Positions 15,289-24,945 of a stretch of DNA of 64,000 nucleotides are shown here, one piece after another. Positions within the stretch are counted from its first letter, which is position 1. Each line of letters begins with the position of its first letter. The DNA comes from Frankia casuarinae (GTDB lineage Bacteria; Actinomycetota; Actinomycetes; Frankiales; Frankiaceae). The DNA lies in NCBI RefSeq assembly GCF_000013345.1, contig NC_007777.1, positions 4,030,001 through 4,094,000 on the forward strand. The letters are read 5' to 3'. The translations under genes and the position numbers were made by a program. Under the pieces are notes generated by a model. It did no database searches, was not told the origin of the DNA, and was given only the letters and a program-made list of their open reading frames with translations.

Positions 15289-18200
15289 TCAGCGCGCGAG
15301 GATGCTCAGGATCTCACTGGCCGAACGTCCCCGCGCCGCGAGGGGATAGACGGTGATGGCCAGCCGGATGAGGTTGTCACCCCGGCGGCTGACGCCCGCG
15401 GCCGGGACGGGCCAGACCCGGTCCGTCGGGCCGGTCGCCTCCCAGGCGGCCTTGATTGCGGCGAGTGGGCCGGTGACGTCGCCGCGCCGCCAGGCGTCGG
15501 CGGCCCGGGCGGCGACGTCGATGACACCGGGACCGGCCGTGGCGACCGCGACCGCCGCCTCGGGACCCGCGGTCAGGATCCACGGCACGAGTCCCGGTGT
15601 CGGCTCGATCCGCTGCAGCAGCGAGATCATCGCCTGCGACCGGGGCCCGGTGACAATGGTCGCCGCCGACGCCCCGTGCCGCGCGACCACGTCCACGGCG
15701 CCCGGATGTGCCTGTTCGACGTCGGCCAGGGCCCGGCGCACCGCGGGTTCCAGGTCGAGCGAGGCGAGTGTCGCCAGCACGGCCACGGGTATCCGGGCGA
15801 GCAGCCCCCCGAGCGGCGCGAGCACCGGCCGGTCGGCCTCGGGTACCCGGCCGAGACACGCGGCCGCGGCAGCGGCCTCGGTCACCGATATGCCGTGCTC
15901 CAGAGCCAGGCCGACCACGGCGACCGGGTCGTCCGTGGTGGCGGCGACGGCCAGATCCACCTCGGCCGCGCCCGCGGGCAGCAGGTCGGCGACCGCCAAC
16001 AACCAGGCCCGGGCGGGCGGGTCCAACGCGCCCAGCGCCGACACCAGGCGCGGCGCCCCGTGCAGCGCGGCGGCCACCCGCACCAGGCGGGCACCGCAGG
16101 TCGCGGCGACGGTAGCCGGGTCGAGCGCGACCAGCGACGCGACCTCCGCCGCGAAGGACGCGGACGAACCGGCAACCCGACCGGACGAACCGGATGAACC
16201 GGATGAACCCGTGGTGGCCGGCCCCGCCGGACCGGTGGTGAGGGGTCCCGTGGGGTCCGACTCGCCCCGGGCCGCGCGCGCCGCTTCGACGAGCAGCCGG
16301 GGCAGCGGCATCGTGCCCCAGTGGGCGGCCAGATAGGGCGCGGAGACACCCTCCAGCGAGGGGGGCGCGGAGGGCGCCCCGCGGCGCAGGACGCCCTCCG
16401 CGATCGCGGTGTCGAGCACGTCGGCCACGTCCTGTCCGGACATCCGGGCGAGCCGGACCAGCCAGTCGCGCGCCGCCCCGATCAGGCTGGCCCTGTTCAG
16501 GGTCTCGGCGAGCGGATGGATGCCCCAACGCCGGGACAGGTACAGCCCGACGACGTCGTCGTCTAACAGGGCCACCGCCCACGCCGACATGCCCGGCCTG
16601 CCGAGCAGGTTCTCCTGGAAGGCGGTCTCAATCACCGTCGACGGGTCCGCCGCGACAAGCTCGGCGAACTGCGTGGTCCAGACGATGTCCTCGACGGCGA
16701 GGCATCGGACGATCTTCAGCAGGGTGTCGAGCGGCAGGACGCCCCACCGGGATCGCGCGAACGCGACGACGCGCGGATCGGCCCACCAGACGGGATCGGG
16801 CGGCGGGTCGGCCTGGTGCAGGCCCGCCGTGACGGCCTCGTCGACGAGGTCGCCCGGATTCGCGCCGAGCGCGGCGCCGAAGGAGCGCAGCCACTCCAGG
16901 TCGCCGTCCACCAGGACCCGGACCGTCGCCATGATGTCCCGCAGCGACCGTTCGTCCCAGCGTGCGGCGACGTAACCGGCGATCAGCGGCGGCAGCGCCG
17001 CGTCCGTCGGCGAGGCCTCGCCAAGGACGCCCTCCGCGACGGCCCGGTCGATCGCGCTGGAAACCGGGACCGCGGCGGCGTCGGCTACCGCGCGCAGCCA
17101 GCCGACACTCGACCGCGTCAGGTCCCGGGCCACGTCGAGCAACGCCACCAACGGCACCGCGGTCCACCGTTCGGTGAGGTAGGAGGCGACGTCCGCATGG
17201 GACCAGTCGGATGGTGACGGTGGCCGCGCCTGGCCGAGCAGGCGCTGGGCGAGTGCCGCGTCGACCACCTCCGACACGGACACCCCGACCGTGACGGCCA
17301 CCGAGCGGATCCAGAGCAGGTCACCCGCGGCCAGCACCCGCCCGAGCTCGATCAGCTCGGCCAGGCTCGTCGTCTCCCACCGTTCGGCAAGGCACCTGGC
17401 GATGTCGGGGTCCCACCGCGACGGCGGCACCGGACCCGGTCCGGCCAGGAGGTTCTCCTCGATCGCCCGGTCCCGCACCTCGTCGGCAGCCAGCCCGCCG
17501 GCGGCCGCGAGGGCCGCGCACCAGTCCGGTATCCAGTCCGGGTCACGGGCGACGACCAGGGTGTCGGCGAATGCGGCCCGCGGGTCCGCGACCGGGGCCG
17601 ACACGTCCTCGGCGGAGGCAGTCGCGCCCTCCTCCACGCCGCCCTCCACGCCGCCGTCCACACCGCCGTCCACACCGCCGTCCACACCGCCGTCGAGCAC
17701 GAACCGGCGGACCTCGTCCTCGGTGAGTCCGGGCACCGCATCGGCGCCGGCCCGCGCGAGCAGCTCGATCCGGTGGACGATGCCGCTGCCGGGCCGCCCA
17801 CTCACCGGGCTGGTTCCCCCCCGCAGCACCTCGGGCGTCACCCGGGCACGTTCCGTGAGTTCCCGGATCAGATCGACGGGCAGCAGCGGCGCGCACCGCA
17901 CCACCGCCGGCGCCGCGCCGGCGACCGCGAGCGAGACGACCGCGTCGCGGTCAAGTCGGGGTGCCCGGGCCAGCACCTGCCCGGTCGCGGCCACCCGTTC
18001 GAGGGCCTCGGTCAGCTCGGTCAGGCCGACCGCGGTGATCTGCCAGACGTCACCCCAGCAACCGGTGAGGACACCGATCGCGGGCAGCGTCTCGGCGAGC
18101 AGCATCCGGCGGGTCTCCGGCCGGATCCGCTCCCGCCTGACCAGCCGCATCACGTCGATGACGATCCGGCGCTCGGCCGGCAGCGGCCGCAGGACCGCCG

Positions 18201-20550
18201 CGAGCTCGTCGAGCATCTTCGCGCTGTCCCGGGCCGCCAGGACGCTCTGCTGCTCGGCGAGCTCCGCGGTGACCGTGACAATCAGGTCCGGCCGCCCGGC
18301 GAACGCCCGACCGATCTCCTGCAGCATCGTCATGACTGCGCTACGCCCACCGCGTTGCGGGCTGCCGGTGTCGGCCGCGAGGGCACTCTCGTCCGGGTTC
18401 ACCAGCAGGTGCGCGAAGGCCGCGGCGAACAGCCGCCGGGCCGCGCTCTGCCCCGCCGTCGCTCCGATGCGCCTGCGCAGCCCCTGCAACGAGACGTCAT
18501 CGACCAGCGGCAGGTCCCGCCAGGCGCGCGGAGCGTGGGCTTGGCCGTCCTCGTCGAGCAGCGGCAGCGCGAACTCCACCGGCTGGCCGGCGCTCGCCAG
18601 AACCTTCGGTTCGGTCAGAGCCGCCGGGTCGACACCGAAGGCGATGATCCGGGCCGGATCGGGCACCGCGCCGTCCGGTGCCCGATGCGCGGACCGCAGG
18701 CGTCGCAGCGCAACCAGGGTCCGGGCGAGGTCGTCGGGCGGGCAGAGCAGCCAGCCGGAACCGCCGAGCAGGCCGGCCAGCGGGCTGGACAGGTCCGCGG
18801 CCTCGAAGGCGGCCACGCCGACCGCCGCCCGCCCGGACTGTAGGCTCGCCGCGAGGCGCACCGGCTCCGGGTTGACCCGGCGCTCGGCTGTCATGACCTC
18901 CGTCCCCGTCGGCGCGAACACTCCCCGCAGGCCCTTGGGATCGCCACGCGGGGTGAGCGTCTCGTCGAAACGGCGCACCGTCACCGGGCGCTGCTCACCG
19001 GCCTGCAGGACGGTGGTGAGATCGACGTCGAACCCGGTGCCGGAGCGCGGCACGAACACCCGGACGCCGTACCTGAGCTTCATCACGACGAACCGGGGGT
19101 CGACCCGGTCGACCGTGCCCAGGTACGTCCCGCCGACCAGGCCCCGCTCGAAGCGGGGGTTGCGGTCGCCGAACCCGCCACGGGCCGCGGTGTCGTGATG
19201 GTAGGCGATGATGACGTCGGAGGCGGCGAGATCTTCGGTGATCTTCGCGCGCCGCGCCGCGGCGGCCAGCGTCGTGAGCTCCTCCCGGAGCCGGCCGGGC
19301 TGCAGGTCGGCAACCCGGGCGTCGATCCCGCAGCCCCGCAGGTACCGGTCCACCGCCTGCTCGCGCGTCGCCCGCGACCCGCCCGTCACCGCGCCGTAGG
19401 CGGTCGGTCGGCGGCCGGTGGACAACCACCCGATCAGCCGGGCCAGCGATCGGGCCTGCGCCGCCCGCCACTCCTCCAGCGGGGCGTCCGGTGCCGGGAC
19501 GTCGTCGCCGAGCAGTTCCACCGTGTCCTGGCTACGTTCGGACGCGGGCGGGATCACCCCCCGGGCCGGCGCGTACCCGTGGCGGCCATACCCGACCAGC
19601 CGCAGCGATCCCCGGCAGTGCACGAGATGATCCGGGCTGAGTTCGACGGGAACGACGCCGAGCTGGGTCGCGGCGTCGTCGAGCAGCGCGCCGAGCGGGG
19701 CGAGCATGTCCATGACGTCCGCGGGGGCAACGAACTCGCCGTTCGCGAGCTGCGCGGCCATGCTGTCGTCGCCGCGTTGCCGCTCGAGCGGGTCGGTGAG
19801 CGGGCCGGCCGCCCAGCTCGTGATGTAACCCGTGGGCGCCTCGTAGCCCGTGGGCACCCCGTCGGGGCCGTCGACGATGTCGAGCAGCAGGGGGGTCAGC
19901 GGGTTGCCGAGCGAGAGCAGCTCCATGCCGACCCGTAGCGTCGACGGGCCGCCCGCGCCGGCCGTACGCAGGGCGCCGAAGCCCAGCCCGGCGAGGCTGA
20001 CCAGGCGTACCCGGCAGTCGGCCCCGGCGCCGCGGATCCGCCGGGGCATCTCCCGCCAGGTCCGGCCGCTGCGGCCCACGACCGCCGGACGCTGGTCCGC
20101 CACTTCCGCCACTTCCGCCACTTCCGCCGGCGGCGCGCCCGGCGCGGACCGCGCGCCTGCGGTCCGCGCCGGGCGGTGTCCCCGCTGCGCCTGCGCGGCA
20201 CCGTCGGCGGGTCCGGCGGGGAGCGGCTCGGGGTCCGCGAAGTCGTCGAAGTCGTCCGCGCCGGCGGGTCCGGCGGGGAGCGGCTCGGGGTCCGCGAAGT
20301 CGTCGAAGTCGTCGAAGTCGTCCGCGCCGGCGGGGCCCGCGGTGCCGCCCGGGTACCCGCCACCACCCGAAGACGCCGCGCTCCCCGAATACCCGCCACC
20401 ACCCGAAGACGCCGCGCCGGTCGATCCCGTCCGACCGCCCTGGAAGGCCCTGCCGTTCGAGCCCGCTCCGCGGTCCGGGGCCGCCCCCGGGTTCGACTTC
20501 GATTCGCCGTCGGGCTGGCTCCCCCACGCGCTCCGGTTCCACCAGCTCAC
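15289..20550 (-). CDS. Large repeat protein of the kinase/PP2C/vWA operon (1753 residues)
   Basis: No known family recognised over the full length. Residues 1-155 are low-complexity Gly/Ser and acidic repeats (DDFDDFADPEPLP). Residues ~175-400 resemble a degenerate kinase lobe (VELSPDHLVH in the catalytic-loop position, then SLARLIGWLSTGRRP) without catalytic residues. At 468-502, GLVGGTYLGTVDRVDPRFVVM followed by GVRVFVPRS looks like an S1/OB strand set. Residues ~600-900 are unassigned. From ~980 to 1400, six copies of a ~70-residue unit repeat the pattern YL-x-x-RW, a leucine-rich helix, D-x-x-W, then A-x-x-x-x-LLG. A GGVDGGVDGG expansion lies at 953-972. It is the last gene of a five-gene operon; its GTG overlaps the kinase stop by four bases. 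Possibly a scaffold or substrate of the kinase (inference). Confidence 0.75.
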   Translation of the reverse strand: MSWWNRSAWGSQPDGESKSNPGAAPDRGAGSNGRAFQGGRTGSTGAASSGGGGYSGSAASSGGGGYPGGTAGPAGADDFDDFDDFADPEPLPAGPAGADDFDDFADPEPLPAGPADGAAQAQRGHRPARTAGARSAPGAPPAEVAEVAEVADQRPAVVGRSGRTWREMPRRIRGAGADCRVRLVSLAGLGFGALRTAGAGGPSTLRVGMELLSLGNPLTPLLLDIVDGPDGVPTGYEAPTGYITSWAAGPLTDPLERQRGDDSMAAQLANGEFVAPADVMDMLAPLGALLDDAATQLGVVPVELSPDHLVHCRGSLRLVGYGRHGYAPARGVIPPASERSQDTVELLGDDVPAPDAPLEEWRAAQARSLARLIGWLSTGRRPTAYGAVTGGSRATREQAVDRYLRGCGIDARVADLQPGRLREELTTLAAAARRAKITEDLAASDVIIAYHHDTAARGGFGDRNPRFERGLVGGTYLGTVDRVDPRFVVMKLRYGVRVFVPRSGTGFDVDLTTVLQAGEQRPVTVRRFDETLTPRGDPKGLRGVFAPTGTEVMTAERRVNPEPVRLAASLQSGRAAVGVAAFEAADLSSPLAGLLGGSGWLLCPPDDLARTLVALRRLRSAHRAPDGAVPDPARIIAFGVDPAALTEPKVLASAGQPVEFALPLLDEDGQAHAPRAWRDLPLVDDVSLQGLRRRIGATAGQSAARRLFAAAFAHLLVNPDESALAADTGSPQRGGRSAVMTMLQEIGRAFAGRPDLIVTVTAELAEQQSVLAARDSAKMLDELAAVLRPLPAERRIVIDVMRLVRRERIRPETRRMLLAETLPAIGVLTGCWGDVWQITAVGLTELTEALERVAATGQVLARAPRLDRDAVVSLAVAGAAPAVVRCAPLLPVDLIRELTERARVTPEVLRGGTSPVSGRPGSGIVHRIELLARAGADAVPGLTEDEVRRFVLDGGVDGGVDGGVDGGVEGGVEEGATASAEDVSAPVADPRAAFADTLVVARDPDWIPDWCAALAAAGGLAADEVRDRAIEENLLAGPGPVPPSRWDPDIARCLAERWETTSLAELIELGRVLAAGDLLWIRSVAVTVGVSVSEVVDAALAQRLLGQARPPSPSDWSHADVASYLTERWTAVPLVALLDVARDLTRSSVGWLRAVADAAAVPVSSAIDRAVAEGVLGEASPTDAALPPLIAGYVAARWDERSLRDIMATVRVLVDGDLEWLRSFGAALGANPGDLVDEAVTAGLHQADPPPDPVWWADPRVVAFARSRWGVLPLDTLLKIVRCLAVEDIVWTTQFAELVAADPSTVIETAFQENLLGRPGMSAWAVALLDDDVVGLYLSRRWGIHPLAETLNRASLIGAARDWLVRLARMSGQDVADVLDTAIAEGVLRRGAPSAPPSLEGVSAPYLAAHWGTMPLPRLLVEAARAARGESDPTGPLTTGPAGPATTGSSGSSGSSGRVAGSSASFAAEVASLVALDPATVAATCGARLVRVAAALHGAPRLVSALGALDPPARAWLLAVADLLPAGAAEVDLAVAATTDDPVAVVGLALEHGISVTEAAAAAACLGRVPEADRPVLAPLGGLLARIPVAVLATLASLDLEPAVRRALADVEQAHPGAVDVVARHGASAATIVTGPRSQAMISLLQRIEPTPGLVPWILTAGPEAAVAVATAGPGVIDVAARAADAWRRGDVTGPLAAIKAAWEATGPTDRVWPVPAAGVSRRGDNLIRLAITVYPLAARGRSASEILSILAR

Positions 20551-21671
20551 GGTTGCGGCTCCTCATCCGACAGGACCTCGCGGGCGACCAGCGCGGTACG
20601 CACCGCGGCGATCTCCGCGCGTAGCACGGTGGCGGTGCCGAGCCGGAAACGCGGATCGGCGGGCAGGCAGTCGGTGATCAAGCGGATCAGCATGGGGTGC
20701 ACGCGACGGGCCGCGAGCTCACCCCGCAGCTGCCGCAGCTTCTCGTCCCGCGCCTCGGCATCAGCCCGGGAACCGGCGGCGTCCGCGGCCGACCTGGCCT
20801 CGGTCGCCCCGCCGAGCCAGTCATCCGGGCGGTCACCGGTCAGCGCGAACAGCAGGGTGGCCGCCAGGCAGTGCAGGTCGTACTGCGGGCTGAGCGGCTC
20901 GGCTCCCGGCGGGGCGTAGCCCGGGGTCGCGGTGGTGGGCATGACCTTGGCCGACGGCTCGACGATCGCCGCCGTCGACAGGTCGACGAGCGAGTACCGG
21001 GGTGGGTCACCAGCGACGAGGATGTTCTCCGGCTTGACGTCGCCGTGGACCCAGTACCCCCTGATCCGTTCCTCGTGCTGGTAGAGCCGCTGCGGTCGGA
21101 TCGTGTGCATCGCCTCCAGCGTGGCGCTGATCTGGTCGGCCAGCTCGACGACCTGGCGGGCGCTGAGCGGGCCGGACTCGGTGACCCGGGAGTCAAGCGT
21201 GGTGGGCACCATCTGCCCGATGTCACCGATGAACTGCATGACGATGAACGCCTCACGGTTGTACCGCTCGACCTCCCGCTCGTTGCCCCCGGTCACGAGC
21301 GCGTTATGGTCGTGCCGGGTCGGCGAGGGCCCGTAGACGACGTCCACCAGGGCCGGCACCCCGTGGGTGATCTCGCCGAGCGCCGCCTGCACGGCGACCG
21401 CGTCCTCGACGTCGATCGAGCGCTTCTCGTACTGGGTCCTGGCGTACTCGGGATTGATGTCGTGGTCGCGGCCGCCCCACCATGCGCCCTTGACGACGAC
21501 CAGGGCGTTGCTCCACTCGTCCCGGGCGAGCTCGACGTAACCTTGGCCGCCCTCGGCGAGATGACGCACGCAGCGGTACCGGCCACGGCCCCAGGTGCGC
21601 GGCACCGACGCGAAGGACGCCCCGTAACGCAACCGTTCGACGATCTCCAAATCAGAGGCGACCGTACTCAC
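20547..21671 (-). CDS. Hanks-type Ser/Thr protein kinase (cytoplasmic)
   Basis: A 374-residue kinase starting at GTG 21671, which overlaps the preceding stop (GTGA). The glycine-rich loop is LAEGGQGYV (38-46), the ATP lysine is Lys61 in VVVKG, the catalytic loop is HGDVKPENIL (209-218; HRD appears as HGD), and the metal-binding Asp is in DLS (230-232) in place of DFG. The essential Lys, Asp, Asn and Asp are kept, so it should be active. No membrane helix or sensor domain is seen. The HGD/DLS variants resemble kinases of TerY-P-type phosphorelay modules. Substrates are probably the FHA protein or the repeat protein encoded on either side. Confidence 0.88.
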   Translation of the reverse strand: MSTVASDLEIVERLRYGASFASVPRTWGRGRYRCVRHLAEGGQGYVELARDEWSNALVVVKGAWWGGRDHDINPEYARTQYEKRSIDVEDAVAVQAALGEITHGVPALVDVVYGPSPTRHDHNALVTGGNEREVERYNREAFIVMQFIGDIGQMVPTTLDSRVTESGPLSARQVVELADQISATLEAMHTIRPQRLYQHEERIRGYWVHGDVKPENILVAGDPPRYSLVDLSTAAIVEPSAKVMPTTATPGYAPPGAEPLSPQYDLHCLAATLLFALTGDRPDDWLGGATEARSAADAAGSRADAEARDEKLRQLRGELAARRVHPMLIRLITDCLPADPRFRLGTATVLRAEIAAVRTALVAREVLSDEEPQP

Positions 21672-23557
21672 CGGCCACCTCCGGGTACCCCACCGCCGCC
21701 AGGTCCGCCGTTCCCGAGCACCCCGCCGGCCGGCCAGGGTCCCGTCACATGCACTTCCAGACCCACGACGTCGCGGACCAGCCAGACCGGCTCCTCGCCG
21801 TCCCACCTCTCGGCGACGCCCGGCGTCAGCCGCCGGGCACCCACCCACGAGCCGTTCGTCGACAGGTCGGTGAGCGTCACCGTCCCGTCGCGCTCGTTGC
21901 CCACCATCAGATGGCGCCGCGAGACCCGGCCGGCGGCGTCGATCTGCAGCCGGTCGCAGACGTCGACGACGATCAGGTCGTCCGCCGTCCGCTGCACGGC
22001 GTTCGGTTGCCGTCCCAGCACAATGCGTTCACCGGGTCCCACGTTCGGGGTGTCGAACGACGAGCCGTCGCCGCGCCGGACGGTCAGCCGCCAGCCTGTT
22101 CCGCCCGGCCGCCCGGCCGCCCTGGTTGCCTCGGCCGCCCTGGTTGCCTCGGCCGCCCCAGCCGTCCCAGCCGCGTTGACCCGGCCGACCCGCACGAGCG
22201 ACCCGGCCAGGTGGAGCGGGACGTCGAAACGCCACTCCCGGGGCAGGTCACGCACCAGCCGGTCGTCGCCCAGACTGGTGCCGTTGTGGGAGCGGTCGAC
22301 CACCATCGCCGTGCCGGCAGCCGTGAGGGTGATCTCCACGTGCCGGGTGCTGATGTAGTCGTAACTGCTACCGAGCCCGGCCGTGACGTCGACGAGCTGC
22401 TCCGAGCCGAGGTTGTGGTCGGGATGGCGCCCAAGGACGACCGTGGTGCCCACCTCCAACGTCACGAGACGATGGGTGCCGCCACCCTCGATCCTCAGCA
22501 CGACCGGACCCGCCACCACCCTGGCATCCCACCCGGCGCCGGACGGCACGGGCAGGCCGACGATGGTCGGCGCCCCCACGGTGCCCGAGGGCGGGATGTA
22601 GGCGGGAGCATCGAAGATCGTGGCGTCGTCCGCGAGCGCGTCCCCGAGCGCGTCCGCCAGGGTCCTGCGACTTCCCTCCCCGGGTTCGCCATGGCCCGCC
22701 TGCCGGTCCGGGGCATCCAGGTCCAGGGGCTCGGTCGCTCCCCGGGGGGCCGGCGCGTCCCGCGGCGCGGGGGGCATGGGCGACGCCGAGGGCACAGGCG
22801 ACGCCGCGCCCGAGGCGTCCCCGACCGCCTGCCCAGTATCCGTCTCGATCTCCTGGACCGGGCGTCGACACAGCGGACAGACCAGCCGGGCGCCCTGGCC
22901 GCGCCCCGCCACGCGCATCGGTGGCGACACGAGCGGCCCCAGCCGGGCGTTCACGCAGTCGGGGGTCACGCAGCGATAGGCGTTGGCGCGGGCAGCGGCG
23001 ACGACCTCCGGTCGCCCCCGCAGGCCCGACGCCTTCACCTCGTCCTGCCGCGCGGCCCGCTCCCAGGTGACGGTGTCGATCCGGTTCATCGCCCGGCGGA
23101 CCAGTTTCACGTTCTCGCCCGCCGGGGCGGCGGGTAGCACCTTCCATCCGAAGAAGGTCGAGGCGTCGCCCTGGATCCACGCGTGGGCGTCGATGTTGCG
23201 TTTGCCGTAGAAGTTGTCCTTGCTGACGACCTTCCCCCCGACGGCCCTCGCCTCCTCCAGCAGGATGTCGTCGGCCTCGGCCGCCCAGGCCAGAGCGCCG
23301 TCACGGTAGTACCGCTGCAGCGGAGCGAGGTCGTCAAGCAGGCCGCGCAGGCTGTTGTCGGCCACATAGCGAAAGGTCGCGTCGGCGCCGAAGGCACGGC
23401 GGGCGGCGGCCTCCACGGCGAACAGCCGCGCGGTCACGCCGCACCGGCGCGGGCAGCGTGCGCCGTGCGCGCAGCCGAGACCGATCTGCGCGAAGCTGCC
23501 CGGCGAACCGTCCCGGGTGATGTTACTGACGTCGAACAGCACCGTCGTCGAGGACAT
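21668..23557 (-). CDS. NYN/Zc3h12a-like ribonuclease fused to zinc ribbon and two FHA domains
   Basis: A 629-residue protein. Residues 1-165 look like a NYN/PIN-type nuclease: VLFDVSN with Asp9, VADNS with Asp67, EADDILLEEA with Asp96/Asp97, and KVVSKDNF with Asp114, the acidic set expected to hold Mg2+. A cysteine cluster (CAHGARCPRRC, 29-39) lies within it. A probable zinc ribbon follows (Cys196, Cys201, Cys227, Cys230). FHA1 (~352-440) and FHA2 (~488-606) both keep Gly-Arg, Ser-x-Arg-His and Asn-Gly and so should bind phosphothreonine. An RNase joined to phospho-readers, between kinase and vWA genes, suggests RNA cleavage controlled by phosphorylation. The nuclease assignment is from motif pattern only. 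Confidence 0.8.
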   Translation of the reverse strand: MSSTTVLFDVSNITRDGSPGSFAQIGLGCAHGARCPRRCGVTARLFAVEAAARRAFGADATFRYVADNSLRGLLDDLAPLQRYYRDGALAWAAEADDILLEEARAVGGKVVSKDNFYGKRNIDAHAWIQGDASTFFGWKVLPAAPAGENVKLVRRAMNRIDTVTWERAARQDEVKASGLRGRPEVVAAARANAYRCVTPDCVNARLGPLVSPPMRVAGRGQGARLVCPLCRRPVQEIETDTGQAVGDASGAASPVPSASPMPPAPRDAPAPRGATEPLDLDAPDRQAGHGEPGEGSRRTLADALGDALADDATIFDAPAYIPPSGTVGAPTIVGLPVPSGAGWDARVVAGPVVLRIEGGGTHRLVTLEVGTTVVLGRHPDHNLGSEQLVDVTAGLGSSYDYISTRHVEITLTAAGTAMVVDRSHNGTSLGDDRLVRDLPREWRFDVPLHLAGSLVRVGRVNAAGTAGAAEATRAAEATRAAGRPGGTGWRLTVRRGDGSSFDTPNVGPGERIVLGRQPNAVQRTADDLIVVDVCDRLQIDAAGRVSRRHLMVGNERDGTVTLTDLSTNGSWVGARRLTPGVAERWDGEEPVWLVRDVVGLEVHVTGPWPAGGVLGNGGPGGGGVPGGGR

Positions 23558-23574
23558 GGGACTCCTACCGATTG

Positions 23575-24945
23575 TCAGCTGTTGCCGAGGACGTCGTCGA
23601 GACGCCGACGGGACGCCGCCCCGCCGTGTTGCCGGCCGGACACGGGGTCCGCCTCGACGAGATCACGGGTCCGGGTCCTGGTGCGGGTCGCCCGGACCCG
23701 GGCTCCCGACACCGCGTCGGCCGGCGCGACACCCTGGCCGAGGGCCCGTAGCGTCGCGTTGTAGTGGTCGGCCAGATCGTCGAATCCGCGGTCCGCCGCC
23801 CACAGCGCCGCGTTCCGGAACAGCTCGGTGACGCTCTCCCGGGAATGGGCGAAGCTGGCCCGCTTCGCAATCTCCTCGTCGAACTCCGCGATGCTCTCCT
23901 CGTGTTCGAGGGAGGATTCCGCGTCCGGGAAGACATCCGCCTCGACGGTGGCCCGGAAGCGCTGCGCGGCGTGCGGGTCGGCCCGGCTGTCCACAGCCAG
24001 CCGCCGTCCACCGGCGACCACCCCGCCGCGGGCCTGAAGAATCGTGTGCGCGCCGAGCGGTGTGTCCGGAGCGCGCAACCGGAGCAGGAAGACCGGACGG
24101 TCCTCGCCGGTGCTCACGGCGGGTAGCGGCAGCCGCAGCTCGGTGCCGCGCGAGGTCGGTGGCGGCACCTTCATGAGGTGACGCTGCGGTTTGATCCGCC
24201 GCAGCGCCTCCACCGTCCAGCCGGGTCGGATCAGGACCCGCAGCTCACCGCGCCCCGCGGCCGCGCCGACCACCGGTTCGATCAGCGACGAGACGATCGC
24301 GTCGATCCGGTCGACGTCCTCGGCCGCCGCCCAGACGTGCTGCGTCTGGCCGCACACCCCGACCATCTCGGCGAGCACCTCGTCCCGGGCGTCGACGCCG
24401 ATGCCCAGCGCGTCCGTCCCGATGCCCTGGTCGCCGAGCCCGGCGACGATGTGGGCGAGCTGCTCGGGCTGCCAGCGGCCGATGTTGGCCTCACCGTCGG
24501 TGATGAGCAGGACCCGGTAGACGTCCGCGTCCGGCGCCTGCGCGAGCAGCTCCCGCCCGGCGACGGCGAGCGCGTCGCCGATGTTGGTGTAGGAGTCCGC
24601 GTCGCTGTTCGTGGGGCCGTCAACGGCCGGCAGGCGGTCGGGCCGACGTCCGGCGCTGATCACTCGCGCCTCGCGGGCGAAGCGCACCAGCACGAGCGGG
24701 CAGCCGTCGGGCAGCAGGCCGTGCACGCGTTCCAGAACCCGCTGCGCGAGCTCCCACTTGCTGACCGCGTCCGGCGCCGCCGGATGCAGCATCGACAGGG
24801 ATGCGTCGACCGCGACGGCGACCGCCACCTCCCGCCGGCCCCGCGGCGGATCGGCCACGCTGATCGTCAGCCGGAGCACCCCACCCGGCTTCGTGACACC
24901 CCGGTCCATCCGGCCCTCGACGCCGAGCCGGTCCCTGTCGTTCAT
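23575..24945 (-). CDS. von Willebrand factor A (TerY-like) protein
   Basis: A 456-residue protein; its ATG (24945) overlaps the PP2C stop as ATGA, with GGAGAAAGGAA upstream. The vWA domain (about 40-230) keeps the MIDAS metal site: DASLS (47-51), TNIGDAL and VLLITDGEANIG. The next ~120 residues form a beta-rich region (ELRVLIRPGW, TELRLPLPAV, FLLRLRAPDTPLG), and the tail is helical and Arg-rich. No signal peptide or membrane helix. In TerY-P-type modules a cytoplasmic vWA protein pairs with a PP2C phosphatase and a kinase, which is exactly its setting here. Confidence 0.87.
   Translation of the reverse strand: MNDRDRLGVEGRMDRGVTKPGGVLRLTISVADPPRGRREVAVAVAVDASLSMLHPAAPDAVSKWELAQRVLERVHGLLPDGCPLVLVRFAREARVISAGRRPDRLPAVDGPTNSDADSYTNIGDALAVAGRELLAQAPDADVYRVLLITDGEANIGRWQPEQLAHIVAGLGDQGIGTDALGIGVDARDEVLAEMVGVCGQTQHVWAAAEDVDRIDAIVSSLIEPVVGAAAGRGELRVLIRPGWTVEALRRIKPQRHLMKVPPPTSRGTELRLPLPAVSTGEDRPVFLLRLRAPDTPLGAHTILQARGGVVAGGRRLAVDSRADPHAAQRFRATVEADVFPDAESSLEHEESIAEFDEEIAKRASFAHSRESVTELFRNAALWAADRGFDDLADHYNATLRALGQGVAPADAVSGARVRATRTRTRTRDLVEADPVSGRQHGGAASRRRLDDVLGNS

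Noticed and set aside
17291-19198. A 635-codon plus-strand open frame inside the giant minus-strand gene
   Set aside because: Ser/Arg/Pro-rich composition with no domain; the minus strand is supported by repeats, coupling to the kinase gene and normal codon bias.
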